Below, one piece after another: positions 54,152-61,981 of a stretch of DNA of 64,000 nucleotides. The notes under the pieces were generated by a model. It was not told the DNA's origin, did no database searches, and saw only the letters and a program-made list of their open reading frames with translations. The position numbers were made by a program, and so were the translations under genes. Source of the DNA: a bacterium HR11 (GTDB lineage: Bacteria > Acidobacteriota > HRBIN11); contig BEHN01000001.1 of the NCBI GenBank assembly GCA_002898535.1, forward strand, positions 1 through 64,000. The letters run 5' to 3'. Within the stretch, counting starts at the first letter, position 1. Every line of letters begins with the position of its first letter.

Positions 54152-55056
54152 AAATGATCTTCGTTTCCTCGCTATCGGAGGAGGCTCATCCCCGGCGGGT
54201 CCTCCACGAGACGGGTCCCCTGCGGGTCATCGTCCCAGCCCACGATCCGTACGCCGACTTGGTCGAGTCCCTTTGTCGGCAACGGGGTTGGGAATGTCGG
54301 CGGGTCGAGCGGCACGTCGTCGGGGACGTGGAGCTCCCCCTGGGTCCGCCCTTCGTGTTTGTGGAATCGCTTCGCCTCCTCTGTCGGGGGACGGTCTCGA
54401 TGGTCTACGAGGCTTCCATGGGCGAAGGCATCATCGTCCTAAAACAGATCCCCCTGGACGCCGGGATGGACCATCCCGTGAAGTATCTTCTGGCTTCTCA
54501 GGAGGCCAAGCTGTTGGTCGGCCTGCGGTCGCCCTGGACGGTGCCCGTCCTGGGCACGGGGACGACGCCGTCGGCCATCTGGATCGCCATGGAGCGGATG
54601 GACGCCACGCTGGACCGCTGTCTGGAGGTCCTCGACGCGGCGGCCCTCAGCCTCGTCCTGGCCGACGCCTGCCGGGGCCTTGCGTTCCTCCACGCATCCG
54701 GTTGGGTCCACATGGACGTGAAGCCCCAGAACATCTTCGTCCATCAGGGACGGGGCCGTCTGGGGGACTTTTCGGCGATGTGGCGGCGCGACGTGTGTCT
54801 GCCGATTTCCCTTCGGGCCCTCACGCCCCGGTACGCCGACCCCCGGCTGATGCGACCGGAGGGCCGCATCCTGGAGGCTGTCCCCGAGTTCGACGTTTAC
54901 TCGATGGGCGTCGTCCTGCGGGAACTCGTCGAGAAGGGCCACCTTCCCGAGACAGTCCGGGACCTCGCCCAACGGTGCCTGGGGAGTCGGCGGCCCTCGG
55001 CCGAAGAGCTGGCGGACCGTCTGGAGGAGCTGAGCCATGCTGGACGTCATCCTTGA
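54148..55056 (+). CDS. Eukaryote-like Ser/Thr protein kinase
   Basis: 302 residues. A ~75-residue N-terminal region of unknown fold is followed by a kinase domain: GTVSMVYEA loop, VLKQIP with the ATP lysine (~K99), catalytic loop VHMDVKPQNIFV (Asp 190, Asn 195; His-Met-Asp instead of His-Arg-Asp), DFS at 207-209 instead of DFG, and a C-lobe ending DLAQRCLGSRRPSAEELADRLEEL. Likely active despite the changes. No membrane helix, so cytoplasmic. It overlaps both neighbours (4 and 20 bp), tying it to the PilT-like ATPase downstream. Confidence 0.8.
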   Translation: MKMIFVSSLSEEAHPRRVLHETGPLRVIVPAHDPYADLVESLCRQRGWECRRVERHVVGDVELPLGPPFVFVESLRLLCRGTVSMVYEASMGEGIIVLKQIPLDAGMDHPVKYLLASQEAKLLVGLRSPWTVPVLGTGTTPSAIWIAMERMDATLDRCLEVLDAAALSLVLADACRGLAFLHASGWVHMDVKPQNIFVHQGRGRLGDFSAMWRRDVCLPISLRALTPRYADPRLMRPEGRILEAVPEFDVYSMGVVLRELVEKGHLPETVRDLAQRCLGSRRPSAEELADRLEELSHAGRHP

Positions 55057-56248
55057 CGCCATCTATGACCGTTGTGTCGAGCTCTGGGTCACCGACCGGG
55101 GCTACTACGTCGTGTCGGCCCCGACGGGCCACCTGGAGACCCTCCCAGAGCTGGCCGACCTCCGGCCGGACCGCCCCGTCGAGGCCCTGTGGGAGGAAAT
55201 CCGGCACCAGTCCAGCCTCCTGATCCCGGCGGACGTGCCCATCGAGACGGCCGTCTGGATTGACGCCCAGGGACGCATGTGGCGGGCGACCTACTTTCGG
55301 TCGATTCATGCCATCGTCGTCCTCCGTCGGGTCGGCTTTCCCTTCACGACGGCCGACTACCCGGAGCCCTTCCAGCGGTTCGTGCCGACGCTAATCGGGG
55401 AGGGTCGGGGCCTGATCCTCATCGGCGGCCCCATCGGAGGCGGCAAAAGCGCGCTGCTGTCGGTCTTCCTGCGAGAGCTCATCCGTCAGCCCGTCGGGAT
55501 CGGGATCTACGAGGAAAGCCTGGAGCTGGACCTGCCGACCGACCGGGCCGTCGTCTTCCATCGTCTCCGCGGCGTCCACTACCAGAACCTGGCCGAGGCG
55601 TTGGAGAGCGACCGCCGGGTCATGCTCCGGGCCGTCGCCGTCCAAGAGGTCACCGAACGGGACGTCCCGGCCCTGTTGCACCCGATTCGTATGGGCCGTC
55701 TCGTCCTGACGACGATGCACGCCGTCTCCCTTCGGGAACTCCTGCACCGCCTGAGTCAAGCCGTCGGCGGGTCGGCCGTCCTGGCCGACATCCTAACGGC
55801 CTTGATCATGGTCCACCTGCGGCTGGGCCGAGAGGGCCAAGTCATCCCCGTACCGTCCATTTTCCGGCCGACCGGGAGCGTGCGGGTCTCCCTCGAGCGG
55901 GGCGACCTGGACGGAGCCATTCAGGCCCACGAACATGACCGGGAGGGGCTCGACAACCTGCCCGAATCGGTCGTCCTGAGTTGGCTGGAGGCCCAGGGCT
56001 GGATTGAACCTGAGTCGGCCTTCCACCTGGGTCGAACGTATATCCAGGAGGTCCACGGCGGGGGAACCATCCGACGGATGATCCCGGGCGGCCTGGGTGT
56101 TCGGTTCTCGGCCAAGGTCCAGGTCCAAGCGGGCGTGGTCAGCGTCCTCCAGATGCGACCCTTCCGAGACGAGGAAGCGTGCGCCTGTATCCAGGCGGCG
56201 GCCCGCTCGTGGCCCGACGGGTTTTACCAGGTCGAGCTGACGGAGTGA
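55037..56248 (+). CDS. PilT/GspE-like secretion ATPase, divergent
   Basis: 403 residues. Walker A is GGPIGGGKSALLSVF (K137, S138). The His box is VLTTMHAVSLRELLHRL, typical of PilT-family motors. The Asp box (IYEESLELDLP) and Walker B (DRRVMLRAVAVQEV) are altered relative to PilT, so ATP turnover may be changed. The C-terminal ~120 residues differ from PilT. Embedded between a kinase and unknown proteins and 28 kb from the true pilBTC cluster, so it is more likely a separate system. Confidence 0.72.
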   Translation: MLDVILDAIYDRCVELWVTDRGYYVVSAPTGHLETLPELADLRPDRPVEALWEEIRHQSSLLIPADVPIETAVWIDAQGRMWRATYFRSIHAIVVLRRVGFPFTTADYPEPFQRFVPTLIGEGRGLILIGGPIGGGKSALLSVFLRELIRQPVGIGIYEESLELDLPTDRAVVFHRLRGVHYQNLAEALESDRRVMLRAVAVQEVTERDVPALLHPIRMGRLVLTTMHAVSLRELLHRLSQAVGGSAVLADILTALIMVHLRLGREGQVIPVPSIFRPTGSVRVSLERGDLDGAIQAHEHDREGLDNLPESVVLSWLEAQGWIEPESAFHLGRTYIQEVHGGGTIRRMIPGGLGVRFSAKVQVQAGVVSVLQMRPFRDEEACACIQAAARSWPDGFYQVELTE

Positions 56249-56273
56249 GACCCTCGGGGTCGGGGGGTGGAGG

Positions 56274-56708
56274 ATGCATTACATCATCCGGTATCCGGTC
56301 AGCTACGGGAACGTTCAACCGCCGGGCATCGCTTTCGTCGACCACTGCATGCTCACGATGACGACCCACCGGGCCATCATCGTCCCCCAGGCCGCCTTGG
56401 TCCTGCCCATCGTCGACCAGCTATGCGCCCTCCAGGCCGACTTTCAGTGCCAGCCTATCCGTCCCTTCTCGCGTCTTCCAGAAGCGACCCACGGATATCC
56501 CCGGGAGGGCCTCTGTAGCTACTTGTACTACCATGTCCTCCAGTCCCGGGCCCCTTATGCCCTGCTTCAGCAGGACGGGGTTCGTCCTGTCTTCGTCCGC
56601 CTCTTAGACCGAGAGTATCCGGTCGCCCAGAATCAGGTCATCGTCACTCGAGAAACCGTCGTCATCGAGTTCATCGAACCCTCGCGAGTGCTGGTATGGC
56701 CGGAATGA
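56274..56708 (+). CDS. Unknown protein, fourth gene of the kinase/ATPase operon
   Basis: 144 residues. MHYIIRYPVSYGNVQPPG opens the protein; mixed alpha/beta composition and no membrane segment or known motif that I can place. It starts 26 bp after the ATPase stop and overlaps the zinc-binding protein gene by 13 bp. It has a GGGGTGGAGG site. Confidence 0.6.
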   Translation: MHYIIRYPVSYGNVQPPGIAFVDHCMLTMTTHRAIIVPQAALVLPIVDQLCALQADFQCQPIRPFSRLPEATHGYPREGLCSYLYYHVLQSRAPYALLQQDGVRPVFVRLLDREYPVAQNQVIVTRETVVIEFIEPSRVLVWPE

Positions 56709-57544
56709 TTTGCCCTACGTGCCTAAACCGCATGGACGGGACCTGTCCCTTACACGGGGGATTTCTATGTGAACGCTGTCGGCAATGTTACTGCGAGCAT
56801 CGAGAGGAACTCCTGCAGGCCGACGTGTTCGACGCCATTGACATGGGCCTTTATGAACAGGACCCGGCCTTCTGGCAGGCCCTCCAGGCCGTCCCCTGCC
56901 GTTTGGAGGGGGATCGCATCTTCTGCCTCTACGTGCCGCGGGGCGAGCCGGTCGCCGAAATCCGACGAGCCATCTCAGAACATTTCTTAGTCCGACAGGT
57001 ATTTCTGAAGCCGACCCCATCCATCCCCGAACTTCCGGTGGCGGCTCCCCTCTACATCGCCTGTACCGGACGACCTGGAGCCGGTTGGTTGATCCCGGCG
57101 GAAGGTGCGCCCCGCCCATGGCCGGAGCACATGAACACGCCGGGGCTCCCGATCACCGAGGACTGGTATGAAATTCCAACGCCTGTCCGGGTCCGGCCCG
57201 AGTGGACGGACTTGATCCGGTCCCATCCCCGATGCCGTCTCTACACGCCGCCCTTCCCGCTGGCCGTCTCAAAGGCCATCCTGGACGCCGATTCCCATAG
57301 CGTCTGGATGTGGCACGGCCCCTTCCGGGCCGTGGCCGCCTACATCAGCGTGCCCGCCGTCCCGGTGCCCCACCCCTGGGGAAGCGTACGCGTGATTCGA
57401 TGGCGCCACCCGGGTTGCGTCGATATCCGGTCGGCCGAACCCCGGCCTGCCGTCGTGGCCGTCTGTACGGTCACGCCGGTGGTGGACGGACCCGCCATCC
57501 TCTTAGAGGTCGGCCTTCGGCGTATCCTTCACCGGCGCGGTTAG
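56696..57544 (+). CDS. Unknown protein with an N-terminal cysteine-rich zinc-binding module
   Basis: 282 residues. Residues 6-33 carry CPTCLNRM, CPLHGGFLCERCRQCYC: seven cysteines plus a histidine in treble-clef or zinc-ribbon spacing. The rest (about 45-282) has no family I can name; segments such as PLYIACTGRPGAGWLIP look globular. Last gene of the operon; ATG 56705 (MICPTC) is an alternative start. Confidence 0.6.
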   Translation: MAGMICPTCLNRMDGTCPLHGGFLCERCRQCYCEHREELLQADVFDAIDMGLYEQDPAFWQALQAVPCRLEGDRIFCLYVPRGEPVAEIRRAISEHFLVRQVFLKPTPSIPELPVAAPLYIACTGRPGAGWLIPAEGAPRPWPEHMNTPGLPITEDWYEIPTPVRVRPEWTDLIRSHPRCRLYTPPFPLAVSKAILDADSHSVWMWHGPFRAVAAYISVPAVPVPHPWGSVRVIRWRHPGCVDIRSAEPRPAVVAVCTVTPVVDGPAILLEVGLRRILHRRG

Positions 57545-58219
57545 GCCGGTCAGCTCGACTGGCCATCCTGGGGGCATCCACCTGATAGTAGTCACGTCCG
57601 CAGTAGGCAGACCGCTTCCCTCGTGCGCGGGCCCTCCCCCGCCGCCACCGCCGCAACCACACGGCCACCACCACAAGGTAGACGCCACCCGCCCACCCTC
57701 GCCGGGGTTCTCGGCGTACGGCCCTCTGCCGTCCGAATCGTCGCGATGCGCGCACCGGCCGTCGGCCGGACAGAACGTTCGAAGCCCTCTAACAAGTCCC
57801 ATGCCATTGGAGACACCGGCCCGTCCGACGCCGCTCCCCACGACATCTGAAGACTCCCGGAATCCCGGCCTCGACCGTCCCCCGCGCCGATACGTGTCGA
57901 CCCCGTTCGACACGGTGTCGATCCCGTTAAACACCTTCAAAACCGGGTCCCGGGTTCCAGAAAGGGGGAGGGGGAAGACCGACAGCCTGTTTCAAAACTC
58001 ACCGCCGAGGCGCAGAGGACACAAAGGACGAGGGTTACTCTTCGATTTTTCTCTGCGTTCTCGGCGTCTCAGCGGTGGAATGGAGGTTTTGAAATACGCT
58101 CGAGAAGCCGGGATTTCAGGACTGGCTGACGGGGAAAAGGAATTTTGAAACGAATTTCAAACACCCGGCGGCGTCCAACGAGCCCGGCCTCTTTCCCGAA
58201 ATCACCCCGCCGGCAGACC
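57545..58219. other. 675-bp convergent gap without a supported gene
   Basis: Short Arg/Gly/Pro-rich frames exist on both strands but none shows family motifs or a ribosome site. It contains two adjacent copies of GTGTCGA(C/T)CCCGTT near 57895-57930 and the large inverted repeat 57990-58094. Confidence 0.6.
57990..58094. repeat. Large inverted repeat with CGCAGAG words
   Basis: TTTCAAAACTCACCGCCGAG (left) and GTTTTGAAA preceded by GGCGTCTCAGCGGTGG (right) form a long stem of about 30 bp with GCGCAGAG/CTCTGCG inside. It lies between convergent genes. The words resemble CGCAGAG-type intergenic repeats seen across several phyla. Confidence 0.75.
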
Positions 58220-59794
58220 CTACACCAGGGCCCCCAGGGGGACGAGGCGCCGGTAAGCCTCCCGGTACTTCTCGATGGTCTGCCGGACGACGTCCGGCGG
58301 GAGGGGCGGCCCCGGCGGCTGTTTGTTCCAGCCGAGACGGCTCGTGTAATCCCGCACGTACTGCTTGTCGAAGCTCGGCGGCGTCCGGCCCGGCTCGTAG
58401 AGGTCCTTGGGCCAAAAGCGAGACGAGTCGGGCGTCAGGAGCTCGTCCACGATGTAAATCTGTCCCTGCTCGTCGGTCCCGAACTCGAACTTCGTGTCGG
58501 CGATGAGGATCCCCCGCTGTTCGGCGTACTCGGCGGCCTCCCGGTAAATCTGGAGGCTCCAGTCCCGGAGCGTCTCGGCCGTCTTCCGACCGACGAGGCG
58601 GGCGACCTCGTCGAAGGTCAGCGGCTGGTCGTGGCCCGTCTCGGCCTTGGTCGTCGGCGTGAAGACCGGTTCCGGCAGGCGGTCGGCCTCCCGGAGGCCC
58701 GGCGGCAGGGCCACGTCCAAGATCCGACCCGTCTCCCGGTACATCTGCCAGCCGCTCCCCGTGATGTAGCCCCGGACGACACACTCGACGGGGAATACCT
58801 TGAGTTTGCGGACGAGCATGACCCGTCCGTCCAGGTAGGGGTACCGCTGGCCGAGGCCGTCCGGCAGGTCGGCCAGCCGGGTGCTGACCAGGTGATGCGG
58901 GAACCGGTCCTGGAACTTCCAAAACCAGAAGGCCGACAGGGCCGTCAGGATGCGACCCTTGCCGGGGATCGGCGTCGGCAGGACGACGTCAAAGACGGAG
59001 ATTCGGTCCGTGGCGACGATCAGGAGATGGTCGCCGAGGTCATAGATGTCCCGGACCTTGCCCCGCTTGAGGAGCGGGACGCCCTCCAGGCGGGTCTCCG
59101 CCAGCCCCGCTTCCGCCTCCATCAAGGTCGAGACCCAGGGCGCCCCTTGAAGGACCTGCGTTTTCTGACGAGACCGGAATTCTTCCAAATCCGCCTGAAG
59201 CATCGGATAGCCAATTTGCAAGATGCGGGCCGCCAGGAGGGCCGCATTCGCCCCGGCGTCGACGCCGACGCCGGCGACGGGTACGCCCGGCGGCATCTGC
59301 ACGATCGACAGCAGGGCGTCCAGGCCCGACAGCATCCCCGACCCGATGGGAACCCCGATGACGGGCCTCAGCGTGTGGGCCGCCAAGACGCCTGGCAGAT
59401 GGGCTGCCATCCCGGCGGCGGCGATGAACACCTGCACGCCCCGGGCCTCGGCGTTTCGCACGTAGGCGACGACCTCGTCGGGCGTCCGATGGGCCGACAA
59501 GACGACCGTCTCGTAAGGAATCCCGAGCTGATCCAGGGTTTCCTGACATCGGGCCAGCTTCGGGAGGTCGTTGGCCGACCCCGTGACGATGGCGACGAGG
59601 GGGTTCCGATAGGCGTCGGCCCCGCTGTGCACGTAAATGGCTACGCCGGCCCGGCGAGTCGTCCCGATGGGCGTGACCGTCACGGTGACGTCTTCCCCCA
59701 GCCGGTACGTCCCGCCTTGGACGAACCACTGGCCCCGCCGTTCGACTTCCTCCAGGTAACGAATCAGGTCTTGCAAGCGCGAACCTGAGGTCAT
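58220..59794 (-). CDS. PurE-PurC fusion: AIR carboxylase/mutase plus SAICAR synthase
   Basis: 524 residues. About residues 65-225 are class I PurE: LVAIVTGSANDLPKLARCQE, VLSAHRTPDEVV, GMAAHLPGVLAAHTLRPVIG. Residues about 240-524 are PurC: KRGKVRDIYDLGDHLLIVAT, DRISVFDVVLPTPIPGKG, CVVRGYITGSGWQ, DTKFEFGTDEQG. Catalyses two successive purine steps. Vertebrate PAICS has the opposite domain order. The first ~60 residues (QWFVQGGTYRLGEDVTVTV) are an extra domain that I do not recognise. GGAGG site upstream. Confidence 0.88.
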   Translation of the reverse strand: MTSGSRLQDLIRYLEEVERRGQWFVQGGTYRLGEDVTVTVTPIGTTRRAGVAIYVHSGADAYRNPLVAIVTGSANDLPKLARCQETLDQLGIPYETVVLSAHRTPDEVVAYVRNAEARGVQVFIAAAGMAAHLPGVLAAHTLRPVIGVPIGSGMLSGLDALLSIVQMPPGVPVAGVGVDAGANAALLAARILQIGYPMLQADLEEFRSRQKTQVLQGAPWVSTLMEAEAGLAETRLEGVPLLKRGKVRDIYDLGDHLLIVATDRISVFDVVLPTPIPGKGRILTALSAFWFWKFQDRFPHHLVSTRLADLPDGLGQRYPYLDGRVMLVRKLKVFPVECVVRGYITGSGWQMYRETGRILDVALPPGLREADRLPEPVFTPTTKAETGHDQPLTFDEVARLVGRKTAETLRDWSLQIYREAAEYAEQRGILIADTKFEFGTDEQGQIYIVDELLTPDSSRFWPKDLYEPGRTPPSFDKQYVRDYTSRLGWNKQPPGPPLPPDVVRQTIEKYREAYRRLVPLGALV

Positions 59795-59897
59795 GGGAGA
59801 AACCTCCGAATCGGTCTAATGGAATCATGGGCCTGCTTCCTGGGCGGTCGGCCGTCAAGGGGGCCCATCCACACCGGCGACCCGCAGGAGCGGCGTC

Positions 59898-60920
59898 TCA
59901 CGGTTCGACGAGGACCTTCAAGGAGCCCCGGGGACGCAGGACGAGCTCGAAGGCCTGGGCGATATCCCGTAAGGCGAACCGGTGCGTGATCAGGTCCCGT
60001 ACGGCGATGCGGCCCCACCGCAGGAGGTTCAGGGCCCGTCGCATGTCCGCCGGGGCCGCCCCATAAGAACTCGTCAGGGTGACCTCGTTCCGCCAGAACA
60101 GGTCATTAAAGGGCAACGGCACGGTCGCCGTCGGCGGTAGGGGCGCAAAGAACAGGACGGTCCCGCCCCGCTCTACACAGCGAAAGGCCAGCTCGACGGC
60201 GGCCGGCGCCGACGTGCAGACGACGACCCGCTCGGCCCGACGCCCCTCCAGGTGCGCCTGGAGAGCGCCGACCACGTCGTCCTCGGGCGACCAGACGGCA
60301 AAGGCCCCCACGCGCAGGGTTACCTCCCGACGGAAGGGGTCCGGCTCGACCCCGAAAATCGGGCCGGCGCCCAGCGCCCGGGCCGCCCGGATGTGCAGGA
60401 GGCCGGCGACGCCACAGCCGATAACGACGACACTCTGGCCCGGCGCCAGACGAGCCAACCGCTGACCCCGCAGGACGCACCCCAGGGGCTCGACCATCGC
60501 CCCGTCGGCCCACGTGAGAGAGTCCGGCAATCGGAAGATACCCCGGCGGGCCTGGAGGGCCGGGACGCGAATGTACTCGGCGAATCCGCCGGGGTCCACG
60601 TGGCCCTCCTGCAAGACCGGGCAGACGGTCTCGTGGCCGGCGTAGCAATCGTCGCACGCCCCGCACGGGACGTGATGGGCCACGACGACTCGGTCGCCGG
60701 GCCGGAGGTGAACGACGCCATCGCCGACTTCGACGACCTCGCCGGCGATCTCATGCCCCAGGACGACCGGTGCCCGAGGCCGGCGGTACCACTCAAGGAC
60801 GTCGGTTCCGCAAATCCCGCAGGCCCGCACCCGGACGAGGACCTCCCCGGGGCCGATCGTCGGGACGGGCCGTTCCTCCAGCCGGACATCACGATTGCTG
60901 TAGTAGACGGCGACGAGCAT
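59898..60920 (-). CDS. Zinc-dependent medium-chain alcohol/polyol dehydrogenase
   Basis: 340 residues. ACGICGTDVLEWYR and LGHEIAGEVVEVGDGV carry the catalytic zinc ligands (Cys, His, Glu). CGACDDCYAGHETVC is the structural zinc site. VVVIGCGVAGLLHIRAARAL binds NAD(P). It resembles threonine/sorbitol dehydrogenases; substrate not determinable. It is next to an LsrF-like aldolase (77-bp gap), so both may act on the same sugar-phosphate or keto intermediate. No clear ribosome site before the ATG. Confidence 0.85.
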   Translation of the reverse strand: MLVAVYYSNRDVRLEERPVPTIGPGEVLVRVRACGICGTDVLEWYRRPRAPVVLGHEIAGEVVEVGDGVVHLRPGDRVVVAHHVPCGACDDCYAGHETVCPVLQEGHVDPGGFAEYIRVPALQARRGIFRLPDSLTWADGAMVEPLGCVLRGQRLARLAPGQSVVVIGCGVAGLLHIRAARALGAGPIFGVEPDPFRREVTLRVGAFAVWSPEDDVVGALQAHLEGRRAERVVVCTSAPAAVELAFRCVERGGTVLFFAPLPPTATVPLPFNDLFWRNEVTLTSSYGAAPADMRRALNLLRWGRIAVRDLITHRFALRDIAQAFELVLRPRGSLKVLVEP

Positions 60921-60930
60921 AAGAGGCCAG

Positions 60931-60957
60931 ATGCACGATGCAGGACGCAAGCCGCAA
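60931..60957 (-). repeat. GATGCA-word repeat between the dehydrogenase and the aldolase
   Basis: ATGCACGATGCAGGACGCAAG, a short member of the GGATGCA family in the 77-bp gap. Confidence 0.45.
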
Positions 60958-60997
60958 AATCGAGTCCGGGACTCGGGGGGTGCGACCGAATGCCGGA

Positions 60998-61810
60998 TTA
61001 CACCCGACCGACCGGGGCCGTCGAGTGGGCCAGGTCCTGCAGGAGCTCGTATGCCTGCCGGGGCGTGGCCCCTTCATGGACGATGGCCCGAATCGCCCGG
61101 ATCATGGCGACCGGATGGTCGTGCTGCCAGATGTTCCGGCCCATATCCACGCCGGCGGCACCGCCCTGGAGGGCGTCGTAGGCGAGCCGCAGGACGTCCA
61201 TGTCCGAATCGAGCTTGGGGCCCCCGGCGATGACGATGGGGACGGGACATCCGCCGACGACCTTCTCGAAGTCTTCGCAGTAGTACGTCTTCACAAAGTG
61301 GGCCCCGAGCTCGGCGGCGACCCGACACGCCAGGGCCAGGTACCGAGCGTCCCGCTTTTCCAACTCCTTGCCGACGGCCGTGACCGCCAGGACGGGAATC
61401 CCGTAAGGCGTCGCCTCGTCGATGAGGCGGGCCAGGTTCGCCAGGGTCTGATGCTCGTAGTCGGAACCGACGAAGATGGAGAGGGCGACGGCGCTGACGT
61501 TCAGGCGGACGGCGTCCCGGACGGACGTCGTGATCGTCTCATTCGCCAGGTCTCGGCCGACGATGGTCGCCCCGCCCGAGACCCGCAGGACGACGGGAAT
61601 CGTCACCGTCGGGTCGACGCAGGTCTGCAGGATCCCCCGCGTCAGCATGATGGCGTCGGCATACGGCAGTAAGGGCGTGATGGTCGCCCGGGGGTCTTCC
61701 AAGCGGGTCGTCGGGCCCAGAAAGTATCCATGGTCGACGGCCAGCATCAACGTACGACCGTCCCGCGGCTGAAAGATGCGGCTCAGACGATTCCGGATTC
61801 CCCAGTCCAT
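60998..61810 (-). CDS. LsrF-like class I aldolase/thiolase
   Basis: 270 residues. Closely resembles LsrF: DWGIRNRLSRIFQPRDGRTL, MLAVDHGYFLGPTTRLE, DAIMLTRGILQT, VGSDYEHQTLANLARLIDEA, the lysine in FVKTYYCEDFEKVVGGCPVP and GVDMGRNIWQHDHPVAMIRA. LsrF transfers an acetyl group from phosphorylated AI-2 to CoA in enterobacteria; no lsr transport, kinase or regulator genes are seen here, so the role is more likely general. GGAGG site 6 bp upstream. Confidence 0.85.
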   Translation of the reverse strand: MDWGIRNRLSRIFQPRDGRTLMLAVDHGYFLGPTTRLEDPRATITPLLPYADAIMLTRGILQTCVDPTVTIPVVLRVSGGATIVGRDLANETITTSVRDAVRLNVSAVALSIFVGSDYEHQTLANLARLIDEATPYGIPVLAVTAVGKELEKRDARYLALACRVAAELGAHFVKTYYCEDFEKVVGGCPVPIVIAGGPKLDSDMDVLRLAYDALQGGAAGVDMGRNIWQHDHPVAMIRAIRAIVHEGATPRQAYELLQDLAHSTAPVGRV

Positions 61811-61829
61811 CGTCTGCCTCCAAGGGCTC

Positions 61830-61980
61830 GGGAATTCGGGAGTCCGGCAGTCCGGGAGTTCGGCATTGCAGAAGTGGGGATAAGGCGGCCCCTACGATTC
61901 AATCGCCGACACCCCTATCGCCCGACTCCCGGACTGCCGAACTCCCGAATTCCCGGATTCCCGAACTGCCGGATTCCCGG
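61830..61980. repeat. Inverted GGGAATTCGGGAGTCC / GGACTGCCGAACTCCC repeat
   Basis: The left arm (61829-61865) repeats CGGGAATTCGGGAGTCCGGC-type words; the right arm (61925-61978) repeats CCGGACTGCCGAACTCCCGA. A long hairpin is possible between two co-directional minus genes. Same CCGAA family as 20.2 and 26.8 kb. Confidence 0.7.
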
Positions 61981-61981
61981 C

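Noticed and set aside
57471-57940. 94- and 145-aa minus-strand frames after the kinase operon
   Set aside because: Low-complexity Arg/Gly composition, antisense to the end of the zinc-binding protein gene, no motif and no ribosome site.
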